Made by a program: the position numbers and the translations under genes. Of a DNA stretch of 61,252 nt, positions 54,386 through 61,252 are shown piece by piece (positions within the stretch are counted from its first letter, which is position 1; the number at the start of each line of letters is the position of its first letter). The stretch spans positions 4,842 through 66,093 of the forward strand of contig DZCQ01000009.1 in assembly GCA_022730285.1 (NCBI GenBank), written 5' to 3'. The notes beneath the pieces were generated by a model. That model was given only the letters and a program-made list of their open reading frames with translations. It had not been told where the DNA came from and ran no database searches. The DNA is from Flavobacterium psychrophilum (GTDB lineage Bacteria > Bacteroidota > Bacteroidia > Flavobacteriales > Flavobacteriaceae).

Positions 54386-54410
54386 ACTACAAAAATACTA
54401 TTTTTGTAGT
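54386..54410. promoter_or_regulatory. Perfect palindrome with back-to-back -7 elements (ribD / GNAT)
   Basis: ACTACAAAAATA at 54386-54397 and its exact complement at 54399-54410 flank a single C. Each arm contains TATTTTTG, a match to TAnnTTTG: on the plus strand 54399-54406, on the minus strand 54397-54390. If both are used, transcription would begin at or within a few bases of the ATG of each gene (54385 minus, 54412 plus), giving leaderless or nearly leaderless mRNAs. It could equally be an operator for a dimeric regulator. Confidence 0.5.
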
Positions 54411-54411
54411 T

Positions 54412-54888
54412 ATGATTATTAGAAAGATAGAAAAAACCGATAACCAACAAATAGGAAATTTAATACAAAATGTGTTAATGGAGATGGGAGCTCCAAAAGT
54501 GGGAACAGCTTATGCGGATCCAAATCTTTTTCTACTATTTGAAACCTACAATGTGCCAAATGCAATTTATTTTGTTCTAGAAAATGACGATAAAATAGTA
54601 GGAGGTGTGGGTATTGGTCAGTTGTTAAATTCGGATAAAAAGATATGCGAATTACAAAAAATGTATTTTCTTCCAGAGGCTCGAGGTTTTGGATTTGCTT
54701 CAAAAATGGTTGCTTTTTGTCTTGAAAAAGCAAAAGAGTTTGGTTTTGAACATTGTTATCTTGAAACGATGCCTTATATGCAAGATGCACAAAAATTATA
54801 TCTTAAACATGGTTTTGAATACCTAGAAAAACCACTTGGCGACACAGGACATTATAGTTGTCCTGTTTGGATGCTTAAAAACTTGTGA
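54412..54888 (+). CDS. GNAT family N-acetyltransferase
   Basis: A 158-residue acetyl-CoA-dependent acyltransferase. The ATG at 54412 (MIIRKIEKTDNQQIGNLI) is chosen because the GNAT fold starts there; a longer in-frame start at 54322 would run through ribD and the palindromic promoter. The acetyl-CoA-binding motif A is ELQKMYFLPEARGFGFASKM (residues ~81-100), with a central GVGIGQL strand and a C-terminal CYLETMPYMQDAQKLYLKHGF typical of the family. Substrate unknown. The stop codon shares a base with the prmC start (TGATG), so the two are translationally coupled. Confidence 0.9.
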   Translation: MIIRKIEKTDNQQIGNLIQNVLMEMGAPKVGTAYADPNLFLLFETYNVPNAIYFVLENDDKIVGGVGIGQLLNSDKKICELQKMYFLPEARGFGFASKMVAFCLEKAKEFGFEHCYLETMPYMQDAQKLYLKHGFEYLEKPLGDTGHYSCPVWMLKNL

Positions 54889-55745
54889 TGGAAGTTAGAA
54901 ACTACAAAAAAATCTTGCAGCAACAACTCGGTTTGTTGTATGACAAAGAAGAAATAGAGGCTTTTTTTTATCTTATTTTAGAAGAATTTCATCATTTACG
55001 CAGAATTGATTTAGCTTTGAATCCTTTTTTTTGTATTTCATTAACTGATATGTCGAAATGGGATACTGTTATTTTGCAACTAAAAGACCAAAAACCAATT
55101 CAATACATTTTAGGAAACACTGAGTTTTATGGACTTTCATTTATTGTAAATACAGATACTTTAATTCCAAGAAGTGAAACAGAAGAATTGATAGAATGGA
55201 TTTTGCAAGATATTGATAGTCAAGAAAATAAAAATATTAAAATTTTAGATATTGGTACTGGAACTGGTTGTATTGCAATTTCTTTAGCTAAAAACATCCC
55301 TAATGCTTGTGTTTATGCAATAGATATTTCGGAAAAAGCATTGCAAGTAGCCAAAAAAAATGCTATTGCGAATAAGGTTAGCATACGTTTTGTAAATGCG
55401 GATATCCTAACAACTACTCATTTAGAAGAGACCTTTGATATTATTGTTTCTAATCCGCCGTATGTTAGAAATCTAGAAAAAAAAGAAATTAAAAAAAATG
55501 TCTTGGATTTTGAACCACATCTTGCATTATTTGTTCCAGACGATAATGCGTTGCTGTTTTATGATAAAATCACAAAATTCGCAAAAAACAATTTAACCAA
55601 AAACGGGAAACTTTATTTTGAAATAAACCAGTACTTAGGTCAAGAAATGATTGTGTTGTTACAAGAAAACAATTTCAAAAACATTCAGTTAAAACAAGAT
55701 ATTTATTCTGCAAATCGTATGATTTGTGGTATTTATACCGAATAA
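54888..55745 (+). CDS. prmC: Release factor glutamine methyltransferase
   Basis: Methylates the Gln of the GGQ motif in release factors RF1 and RF2. The start is the ATG at 54888, overlapping the preceding stop in a TGATG arrangement. The 285 residues show the N-terminal helical domain, QYILGNTEFYGLSF near residue 72, SAM-binding ILDIGTGTGCIAISLA near 119-134, and the diagnostic catalytic NPPY at 189-192 (SNPPYVRN). This set is specific for PrmC/HemK. Confidence 0.95.
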   Translation: MEVRNYKKILQQQLGLLYDKEEIEAFFYLILEEFHHLRRIDLALNPFFCISLTDMSKWDTVILQLKDQKPIQYILGNTEFYGLSFIVNTDTLIPRSETEELIEWILQDIDSQENKNIKILDIGTGTGCIAISLAKNIPNACVYAIDISEKALQVAKKNAIANKVSIRFVNADILTTTHLEETFDIIVSNPPYVRNLEKKEIKKNVLDFEPHLALFVPDDNALLFYDKITKFAKNNLTKNGKLYFEINQYLGQEMIVLLQENNFKNIQLKQDIYSANRMICGIYTE

Positions 55746-55792
55746 TATATCAAGAGAAACTAATTGTTTTTGAAGTTTATTTTAATGATTTT

Positions 55793-58102
55793 TTAGAAAA
55801 TATATTTACTTATAACTTCTTGATTAGTCTCTAATCTTGTTTTTATGATGATAAATTGGTTTGATTTTTTTAAATCATAAATATCCATCTTTAATGAATT
55901 AGCAGTGTTGTTTTCATAAATTATTTTTCCCAACATATCATAAATCACAATGTTTTTTATAACTTCTTTATTAGAAATTATAGAAATTGTTGTATTATTG
56001 CTAGAAATTACTACTTCATTTTTATTCGTCAAGAAATCTTCTTTTGCTAATGGTTTTTCGTATCTTATTTTAAATCTAGAATTAAAAGTTCCTGCAGCAG
56101 TAGTAAACAGATAAGTTCCATTTTTTAAATTATGAAATGTATTTGTTTCTGTGTCTTCTAAATATATGTTTTTGTCTGTAAAAAAAGCATCAAAATGATC
56201 AATAGTAATGTTATAATCACCAGCAGCAGAGGTGGAATACCCTAACGGAATTTGATCTGTAATTGTCCAAGGATAACTTCGTGCATTGATAGCAAAACCT
56301 ATGGTATATGGATTTATAATACTATAAAACTTCATTACCCCTTGTGTAGAAGCAAAAGCATCATCACCAAAATCATAATCATTTGTATTTCCCTCTCTAT
56401 ATCCTAACGCAATTTGCTTAAAAGCACCTTGATTATTTGTCATATTAATGTGTGTGTAGTAAAATAAAGGATTGGAAGAACTTCTGAAAAATTGACTGTT
56501 ATTGTTGCTAACACGCATTGCATTTGTAAAATTAATAGTAGCTGTACTGCTTGCAGAGGCAAAAAAACCTTGTCCTGATGTTATATATAGACCGGGTACC
56601 TCTCCTCCAGAAACTGCTGCGGTTCCAGTAGATCTGGTTCTAATAGCATAATCATCTGTAGAAAACTGATTATTTACCATTGCAGAATTATGTGTCCAAA
56701 AATACAAAGTTCCTAAATTAGTGTTGTCAAATAAACTAATAACATCTATCGCCGAAGGATAGGGGTTGGATATTAAATTATAGTTCAAATATCCAGGATC
56801 TAGTGCTTGTACACTAACGGGTATTGTACCATTATTAGGAACGCCGGTAAACTGCCCACTAAAAATTGTTGGTGTGTTTGTAAAGTCATCTGGAGATCGT
56901 ATTGCATATCCTTTGCCAGCATTCATAGCATTAGCACTATTTTCTGTTTCCCATGTATTTACAGTAGTAATCGAGTTAAAGGTGTAAAATCTAGAGCTAT
57001 TGGTTAGTGGAGAAAATCCTACTAGCGTTTGTCCAGTTACAGGAGAACCCCAATAAGTGTAGTCGTACAATCGCATTGGTTTAGAATTTCTTTTAAAAAC
57101 AACATTTCCAATAGTTGTACCACTTGGATTTATTTGTACCAAACTTGCATTGTTTTCAAATACAAAATTACCTCCTGTTTGCACTTCTATATTGTTTTCT
57201 ACTGCAAAAGTGTGGCTATCTGCAATGGTTACAGTTGCACTAGCATTTACCAGCACAGAACAAGCATCAATATTTGCTGTTGAGGTGTAATTTCCTAAAA
57301 AAACCACATTTTTGTTGCTATTTGGTAGTCCATTATCCCAACCAGAACCATTCCAAGTAGTGGTAACTGCACATTTTTGAACTTGTAAATTGTTAAAAAA
57401 AAGATTGTTTAAATTGTTTCCATCTGTTGCATCTCCTACATACAACTTAAAACCAGAAAATTGCCCTGTTCTATTTCCAGACAAATAAGTATCTACTCCT
57501 CGTGTTATTTTAACAGTATAGGTATTGGTGTCCGTTTGTTGTACTTCTAACTGAAAAATAGAAGTTTGGCTGTATGCCCAACCCAAATCAGCATTAGTTG
57601 TGGTTGTATATAAATTGTTTGCAACATTAAAATTAAATAATTGTGTAAAGTTTTGGTCTAGCAAGTCAATACCTTTAAAGCCATTTCTATAAGCAACAGC
57701 CAAATCTATTTTAAAAGACTGTCCGGACAATAAATAAGAACGTCCACCAACTTGTGTAGAACCTGTGCTATTTAAAAATCGTTGTGCATTTGCTTGTGGA
57801 GCATTTGCATTTGTCGGATTTCCATACATTCCAAATGCTTTTGTTCCGGTGTTTATGTTGCCAAAGCCTTGTCCTGCAGAGTCTCCTAAAAAATGCCCTG
57901 CAAAATGAGATCCATCTGTATTTTGTGTCCATAAATCCCAATTAGTAAATCCTGTTCCTAAATTACTTCCATTATCCCAAGTTGTATAGTTAGAAGCATT
58001 ATCGGAATTTAAGGTTATTTGTGCATAGCTACTTACTGTATTTAAAGAACTAATTGCTATTGTTAAAAATGTAAATATTGAATTAAAGTATATTTTTTTC
58101 AT
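55793..58102 (-). CDS. Secreted protein with type A T9SS sorting domain
   Basis: A 769-residue exported protein. A signal peptide (MKKIYFNSIFTFLTIAISSL and on to SSYAQ) is followed by about 240 residues of jelly-roll-like sequence (WDNGSNLGTGFTNW, LSGQSFKIDLAVAYRNGFKG), then a glycine/asparagine-rich region with TWNGSGWDNGLPNSNKNVVF, a motif of T9SS cargo, and YDYTYWGSPVTGQTL near residue 345. The last ~70 residues (TISIISNKEVIKNIVIYDML, IYDLKKSNQFIIIKTRL) form a type A T9SS C-terminal domain. It should be secreted and probably anchored at the surface. Enzyme activity is not recognised. It is one of two T9SS clients in the window. Confidence 0.85.
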   Translation of the reverse strand: MKKIYFNSIFTFLTIAISSLNTVSSYAQITLNSDNASNYTTWDNGSNLGTGFTNWDLWTQNTDGSHFAGHFLGDSAGQGFGNINTGTKAFGMYGNPTNANAPQANAQRFLNSTGSTQVGGRSYLLSGQSFKIDLAVAYRNGFKGIDLLDQNFTQLFNFNVANNLYTTTTNADLGWAYSQTSIFQLEVQQTDTNTYTVKITRGVDTYLSGNRTGQFSGFKLYVGDATDGNNLNNLFFNNLQVQKCAVTTTWNGSGWDNGLPNSNKNVVFLGNYTSTANIDACSVLVNASATVTIADSHTFAVENNIEVQTGGNFVFENNASLVQINPSGTTIGNVVFKRNSKPMRLYDYTYWGSPVTGQTLVGFSPLTNSSRFYTFNSITTVNTWETENSANAMNAGKGYAIRSPDDFTNTPTIFSGQFTGVPNNGTIPVSVQALDPGYLNYNLISNPYPSAIDVISLFDNTNLGTLYFWTHNSAMVNNQFSTDDYAIRTRSTGTAAVSGGEVPGLYITSGQGFFASASSTATINFTNAMRVSNNNSQFFRSSSNPLFYYTHINMTNNQGAFKQIALGYREGNTNDYDFGDDAFASTQGVMKFYSIINPYTIGFAINARSYPWTITDQIPLGYSTSAAGDYNITIDHFDAFFTDKNIYLEDTETNTFHNLKNGTYLFTTAAGTFNSRFKIRYEKPLAKEDFLTNKNEVVISSNNTTISIISNKEVIKNIVIYDMLGKIIYENNTANSLKMDIYDLKKSNQFIIIKTRLETNQEVISKYIF

Positions 58103-58116
58103 CAGATTATTTTTTA

Positions 58117-58124
58117 CAAATATA
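58117..58124 (-). promoter_or_regulatory. -7 element of the T9SS cargo gene
   Basis: On the minus strand TATATTTG matches TAnnTTTG, 15 bases upstream of the ATG. A -33 TTG is not seen. Confidence 0.42.
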
Positions 58125-58177
58125 TTATTATTTTTTATAAAAAAATATATTTCATTGATTTTAAGTGTTTTATTTTC

Positions 58178-58753
58178 TTATTTTGAAGTTTTTAGCTTAT
58201 TAATCATTTCTTGCTCTCCTTCCTCTTTTTGAATATGACTTCTTTGTATGGTTTCTTCAATTTGTTGTTGTAACGAAATTATTTCAATATTTAAATCAGA
58301 AATTAATGGAATCACTCTTTTTTCTGGAATTCGGTCTAAATTCATAAAATTTTGCAATGCTTTTACTTTTGTAATAATTGTGGTTAGCCTACTTTTGGTT
58401 TGTGTTGTGTTGATTATGAGGGGAATAGCGTTGTTTAAGGTTTCTGCTTTTTGCACTAAAGCTTTGGTTTTTCGCTGAAATGCCCCCATTGTTCCTTTTG
58501 GTTTTTCATATAATTCAGTAGTAAACAATCGCCAATCGTTCCAATTGTTTATTATTTCTTGTGATTCAGGTGAAAGGGTTGTAGGTGTAAAAATCCAATT
58601 TTTGTTAATGGTGTTAAACACTAATTCTTTTTCTTGTTTGGATTTTATAATTTCTTTTTCCTGCATAACAATTTCTTTTTTACAGGAAAAAAAGGATATT
58701 ATTATAAATAAAACAATGAAGAGGTATGTTTTTTTTTTCAATATTGTATTCAT
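58178..58753 (-). CDS. Hypothetical helical lipoprotein
   Basis: A 191-residue protein. The N-terminus is a lipoprotein signal (KKTYLFIVLFIIISFFSCKK) with probable lipidated Cys at residue 24. The mature part is lysine/glutamate rich and mostly helical, with heptad-like stretches (AETLNNAIPLIINTTQTK, LNIEIISLQQQIEETIQ), so a coiled coil is likely. There is a central WNDWRLFTTELYEKPKGTMG motif. I do not recognise a family with known function. It begins 14 bases after murA on the same strand and is probably the last gene of that operon. Confidence 0.75.
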   Translation of the reverse strand: MNTILKKKTYLFIVLFIIISFFSCKKEIVMQEKEIIKSKQEKELVFNTINKNWIFTPTTLSPESQEIINNWNDWRLFTTELYEKPKGTMGAFQRKTKALVQKAETLNNAIPLIINTTQTKSRLTTIITKVKALQNFMNLDRIPEKRVIPLISDLNIEIISLQQQIEETIQRSHIQKEEGEQEMINKLKTSK

Positions 58754-58767
58754 AGATACAGTGTAAA

Positions 58768-60078
58768 TTAAGCTCTAACAATATTTGCCCCAATTGCTCT
58801 TAAACGCTCGTCTATTTTTTCATACCCACGATCTATTTGCTCAATGTTTTGAATAGTACTAGTTCCCTTAGCGGATAGTGCAGCAATTAACAATGATATT
58901 CCTGCTCTAATATCTGGAGAACTCATGGTAGTAGCTTTTAATTGAGACTCAAAATTATGTCCCATAACCACAGCTCTATGTGGGTCGCAAAGCATTATTT
59001 TAGCCCCCATATCTATTAATTTATCTACAAAGAAAAGTCTGCTTTCAAACATTTTTTGATGTATTAGTACATCACCTTTTGCTTGTGTTGCCACTACTAA
59101 TATGATGCTGAGTAAATCTGGTGTTAATCCTGGCCAAGGTGCATCGGCAATGGTTAGAATAGATCCGTCTATATCTGTTTTTATTTGGTATCCATTTGTA
59201 TGTTCTGGGATATAAATGTCATCACCTTGTTTTTCGATAGTAATTCCTAATTTTCTAAAGGTATTTGGAATAAGTCCAAGGTTTTCCCAACTTACATTTT
59301 TTATGGTTATTTCGCTTCTTGTCATAGCAGCTAAACCTATCCAACTACCTATTTCTATCATATCTGGAAGTATTTGATGCTGACAGCCACTTAGGTTTTC
59401 TACACCTTCAATTTTTAATAAATTAGAACCTACACCTTCAATTTTTGCCCCCATAGAATTAAGCATTTTGCATAATTGTTGCAAATAGGGTTCGCATGCG
59501 GCATTGTATATGGTAGTTATTCCTTCGGCAAGCACTGCTGCCATTACAATATTAGCCGTCCCTGTTACAGACGCTTCATCTAGCAACATGTATGCTCCTT
59601 GTAATTTTTTGGAGGTTTCAACTCCATAAAAGTGGTCTTCTCGATTGTATCTAAACTTTGCTCCAAGATTTATAAACCCTTCAAAGTGTGTGTCTAATCT
59701 TCTTCTTCCTATTTTGTCTCCACCTGGTTTTGGAATATATCCTTTCCCAAAACGTGCTAGTAAAGGACCAACAATCATGATAGAACCTCTTAAAGACCCT
59801 CCTTCTTTTTTAAACGCCTCTGTTTCAAGGTATCCTACGTTTACATCATCTGCTTGAAAAGTGATAGAGCCCGAGCTGTTTTTTTGAATTTTGACTCCAA
59901 GGTTTCCTAATAATGTGATAAGTTTGTTTACATCTATAATATCTGGAATGTTGCTAATGGTTACTTTTTCAGGCGTTAGTAGTATAGCACAAAGTATTTG
60001 TAATGCTTCATTTTTTGCTCCTTGTGGTGTAATTTCGCCTTTTAGTTTAATTCCTCCTTCTATTTTAAATGTACCCAT
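58768..60078 (-). CDS. murA: UDP-N-acetylglucosamine 1-carboxyvinyltransferase
   Basis: First committed step of peptidoglycan synthesis: transfers enolpyruvyl from PEP to UDP-GlcNAc. The 436 residues include the N-terminal Lys-Asn pair (PQGAKNEALQILCAILL, residues 18-34), RGSIMIVGPLLARFGKGY near 97-114, and DIRAGISLLIAALSAKGTS near 390. At the position of the catalytic Cys of E. coli MurA (Cys115, PGGCAIG) this protein has Asp121 (PGGDKIGRRRLDTHF). Asp there is compatible with activity and is known from other bacteria to give intrinsic fosfomycin resistance. It sits in an operon with DUF4290 and DUF493 genes. Confidence 0.95.
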   Translation of the reverse strand: MGTFKIEGGIKLKGEITPQGAKNEALQILCAILLTPEKVTISNIPDIIDVNKLITLLGNLGVKIQKNSSGSITFQADDVNVGYLETEAFKKEGGSLRGSIMIVGPLLARFGKGYIPKPGGDKIGRRRLDTHFEGFINLGAKFRYNREDHFYGVETSKKLQGAYMLLDEASVTGTANIVMAAVLAEGITTIYNAACEPYLQQLCKMLNSMGAKIEGVGSNLLKIEGVENLSGCQHQILPDMIEIGSWIGLAAMTRSEITIKNVSWENLGLIPNTFRKLGITIEKQGDDIYIPEHTNGYQIKTDIDGSILTIADAPWPGLTPDLLSIILVVATQAKGDVLIHQKMFESRLFFVDKLIDMGAKIMLCDPHRAVVMGHNFESQLKATTMSSPDIRAGISLLIAALSAKGTSTIQNIEQIDRGYEKIDERLRAIGANIVRA

Positions 60079-60090
60079 ACGTTTTCTTTT

Positions 60091-60807
60091 TTAAACTGTT
60101 TTTGGATTGGTTTTTATATATGGTTTTGGTTTTCCGTTTTTGATAATTTTTGGTTTTCCATTAGAATTGTTATTCTGTACCTTATTTGACATTCTTTTGT
60201 TAGTTCTTATTAAATCTGTGGAGTTTAATAATTCTTCGGAAGATGAAATTAGGTTTAATTTTCCTTCGGATATTTCAAATAAATGTTCAAATATTACTTC
60301 GTCTGTTACAGTATCTTTGTTCCAACTTAAATAAGATTTTTTCATGTGGTTGGCAATAACTTTGACCAAAGCACTTTTTAAATCGCCTTCTTCCCATTTG
60401 TTAGCAACATCTATCATGTATTTGATATTGTTTCCATAAAAACGATATTTTGGAAAATTTTGAGGATATTCTAATGGTTCTGGTCTCATTTTTAATACCT
60501 CCCTAGATGGAATTGGATATGGAGAATCTACATCTAACGAAAAGTTAGACATTATAAAAATTTGATCCCATAATTTATGTTGAAAATCTGGAACATCTCG
60601 TAAATGAGGGTTTAAATTTCCCATTACAGAAATAATGTATTTTGCGGCTTTATTTCGTTCTTCCCTGTCCTTAATTTCGCTAGCTTGGTCTATTAATACA
60701 TGTAAGTATCTACCATATTCTGGAATTATTAAAGGTTTTCTGTCGGAATTATACTCCAAATGTTGTATAGTGTCCTTTGCCGTTTCTTTGCTGTATTTTG
60801 TATTCAT
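60091..60807 (-). CDS. DUF4290 domain-containing protein
   Basis: A 238-residue cytosolic protein of a family restricted, as far as I know, to Bacteroidota. The conserved N-terminal part is LEYNSDRKPLIIPEYGRYL near residues 17-35 followed by DREERNKAAKYIISVMGNL and LRDVPDFQHKLWDQIF. The C-terminal ~40 residues are basic, Asn/Lys-rich and probably disordered. Function is unknown. It lies 12 bases before murA and 2 bases after DUF493, a tight operon that suggests a wall- or growth-linked role, though this is inference from position only. Confidence 0.88.
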   Translation of the reverse strand: MNTKYSKETAKDTIQHLEYNSDRKPLIIPEYGRYLHVLIDQASEIKDREERNKAAKYIISVMGNLNPHLRDVPDFQHKLWDQIFIMSNFSLDVDSPYPIPSREVLKMRPEPLEYPQNFPKYRFYGNNIKYMIDVANKWEEGDLKSALVKVIANHMKKSYLSWNKDTVTDEVIFEHLFEISEGKLNLISSSEELLNSTDLIRTNKRMSNKVQNNNSNGKPKIIKNGKPKPYIKTNPKTV

Positions 60808-60809
60808 AA

Positions 60810-61094
60810 TTATAGGGAAACTATCCCTTCTATATTGCTTACTTCTAGGTATTTATCTACTATTTCTTGTGCGTTTTTCATAGTCACATCTACAGAAATA
60901 CTTGTAAATTTTCCTGTTTTGGATTGAGTGGTTTTTATAACAGCCCCCATACAATTAAAGGCATTTTCTACCTGATAGACATTCTCATTAAGAGTTGGTA
61001 CTATAAATTTGAACAGGTATTCTGCAGGCCAAGTATTGCTATTGTCTAGTTCTACCTTTAATCTTTCGTAAAATTCTTCTGTTTTTTTGTCCAT
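60810..61094 (-). CDS. DUF493 (YbeD-like) domain protein
   Basis: A 94-residue single-domain cytosolic protein. The pattern EYLFKFIVPTLNENVYQV (residues ~25-42) and SKTGKFTSISVDVTMKNAQE near 58-77, ending in a helix and IEGIVSL, matches DUF493/YbeD, an ACT-like alpha/beta fold of unknown role. It is the first gene of the unit DUF493-DUF4290-murA-lipoprotein and has a consensus promoter 19 bases upstream. Confidence 0.85.
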   Translation of the reverse strand: MDKKTEEFYERLKVELDNSNTWPAEYLFKFIVPTLNENVYQVENAFNCMGAVIKTTQSKTGKFTSISVDVTMKNAQEIVDKYLEVSNIEGIVSL

Positions 61095-61112
61095 TGAAAA
61101 TAAGAATTAAAA

Positions 61113-61141
61113 CAAATGTACTATTTTTTATTTAGATACAA
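61113..61141 (-). promoter_or_regulatory. Promoter of the DUF493-DUF4290-murA operon
   Basis: On the minus strand TTG (61141-61139), an 18-base spacer and TACATTTG (61120-61113) match the consensus. Predicted transcription start is near 61107, 13 bases before the ATG. Confidence 0.62.
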
Positions 61142-61204
61142 TAAATGGCATTGCATTTTAAAGAAAAAGTTATGATTTTGATTTTTTAGCGAAAATAGAT
61201 TTTT

Positions 61205-61252
61205 TTAAAGAACCATTTCTGGAATATCGCCTTCAATAATTAAGGTTGCTTC
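61205..61252 (-). CDS. C-terminal end of an unidentified gene (partial)
   Basis: The minus strand is open from the window edge for 15 codons (EATLIIEGDIPEMVL) to a TAA at 61207-61205; the other two minus frames close at once. The gene continues outside the window. I do not recognise the product from this short tail. Confidence 0.5.
   Translation of the reverse strand, partial: EATLIIEGDIPEMVL

Noticed and set aside
54322..54411. Longer N-terminus for the GNAT protein
   Set aside because: It would overlap ribD and the palindromic promoter; the fold begins at 54412.

Overview
The window is chromosomal DNA of a low-GC member of the Bacteroidota, almost certainly family Flavobacteriaceae. The signs are a SprB-like giant adhesin with a type B gliding-motility/T9SS sorting domain followed by a PorP/SprF gene, a second T9SS cargo protein, repeated use of the Bacteroidota promoter signature (TTG, about 20 bases, TAnnTTTG), A-rich rather than Shine-Dalgarno start regions, DUF2723, DUF4290 and DUF5686 family proteins, and a mevalonate-type isoprenoid route. 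No phage, insertion sequence, CRISPR array or plasmid functions were seen; it reads as ordinary core chromosome with a few accessory surface genes.

Layout. 1-8 kb: a giant secreted repeat adhesin (5' end outside the window) and its PorP/SprF partner. 8-14.4 kb: phosphoglycerate kinase, a LysM lytic transglycosylase and, convergent, a large DUF2723 membrane protein. 14.5-25 kb: tRNA-Gln(UUG), HMG-CoA synthase, then a minus-strand block with AddA-like helicase-nuclease, glycine C-acetyltransferase, an OmpA/TSP3 protein and AddB-like nuclease. 25-31.7 kb: superoxide dismutase, M3 peptidase, purE, purK, ribF and bioB. 32-38 kb: thioredoxin and metK on the minus strand, and divergently a methionine operon (O-acetylhomoserine sulfhydrylase, homoserine O-acetyltransferase-like, homoserine dehydrogenase). 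37.8-48.7 kb: a YwqK-like lipoprotein with an apparent frameshift, hisS, an FtsX/MacB permease, a DUF5686 protein, aroQ, a small beta-barrel, xerC/D recombinase and gcvP. 48.8-51.6 kb: an isoprenoid/lipid cluster (degenerate UbiA-like protein, mevalonate-kinase-like GHMP kinase, UbiA prenyltransferase). 51.6-61.2 kb: DUF456, YigZ, HAD hydrolase, ribD, GNAT, prmC, a T9SS cargo protein, and an operon DUF493-DUF4290-murA-lipoprotein.

The most striking element is the 618-base gap between metK and the methionine operon. It holds two consecutive, unannotated leader peptides, MFLSIYMICCMMW... (22 aa) and MNVTFSSMIMCCGMCMC... (28 aa), both packed with Met and Cys codons. Each is followed by a strong intrinsic terminator, and in each case a stretch at the end of the leader can pair with the 5' arm of that terminator (antiterminator) or with the Met/Cys codon region (pause hairpin). 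This is the layout of classical ribosome-mediated attenuation, in tandem, sensing Met and Cys, in front of genes that make methionine. No SAM-riboswitch-like element was recognised there.

Other points of interest are a MurA with Asp in place of the fosfomycin-target Cys, a one-base frameshift that separates a lipoprotein from its signal peptide, a perfect 12-bp palindrome that doubles as back-to-back promoters for ribD and a GNAT gene, and a degenerate prenyltransferase homologue beside mevalonate kinase. All function calls rest on reading motifs by eye; no database search was run.
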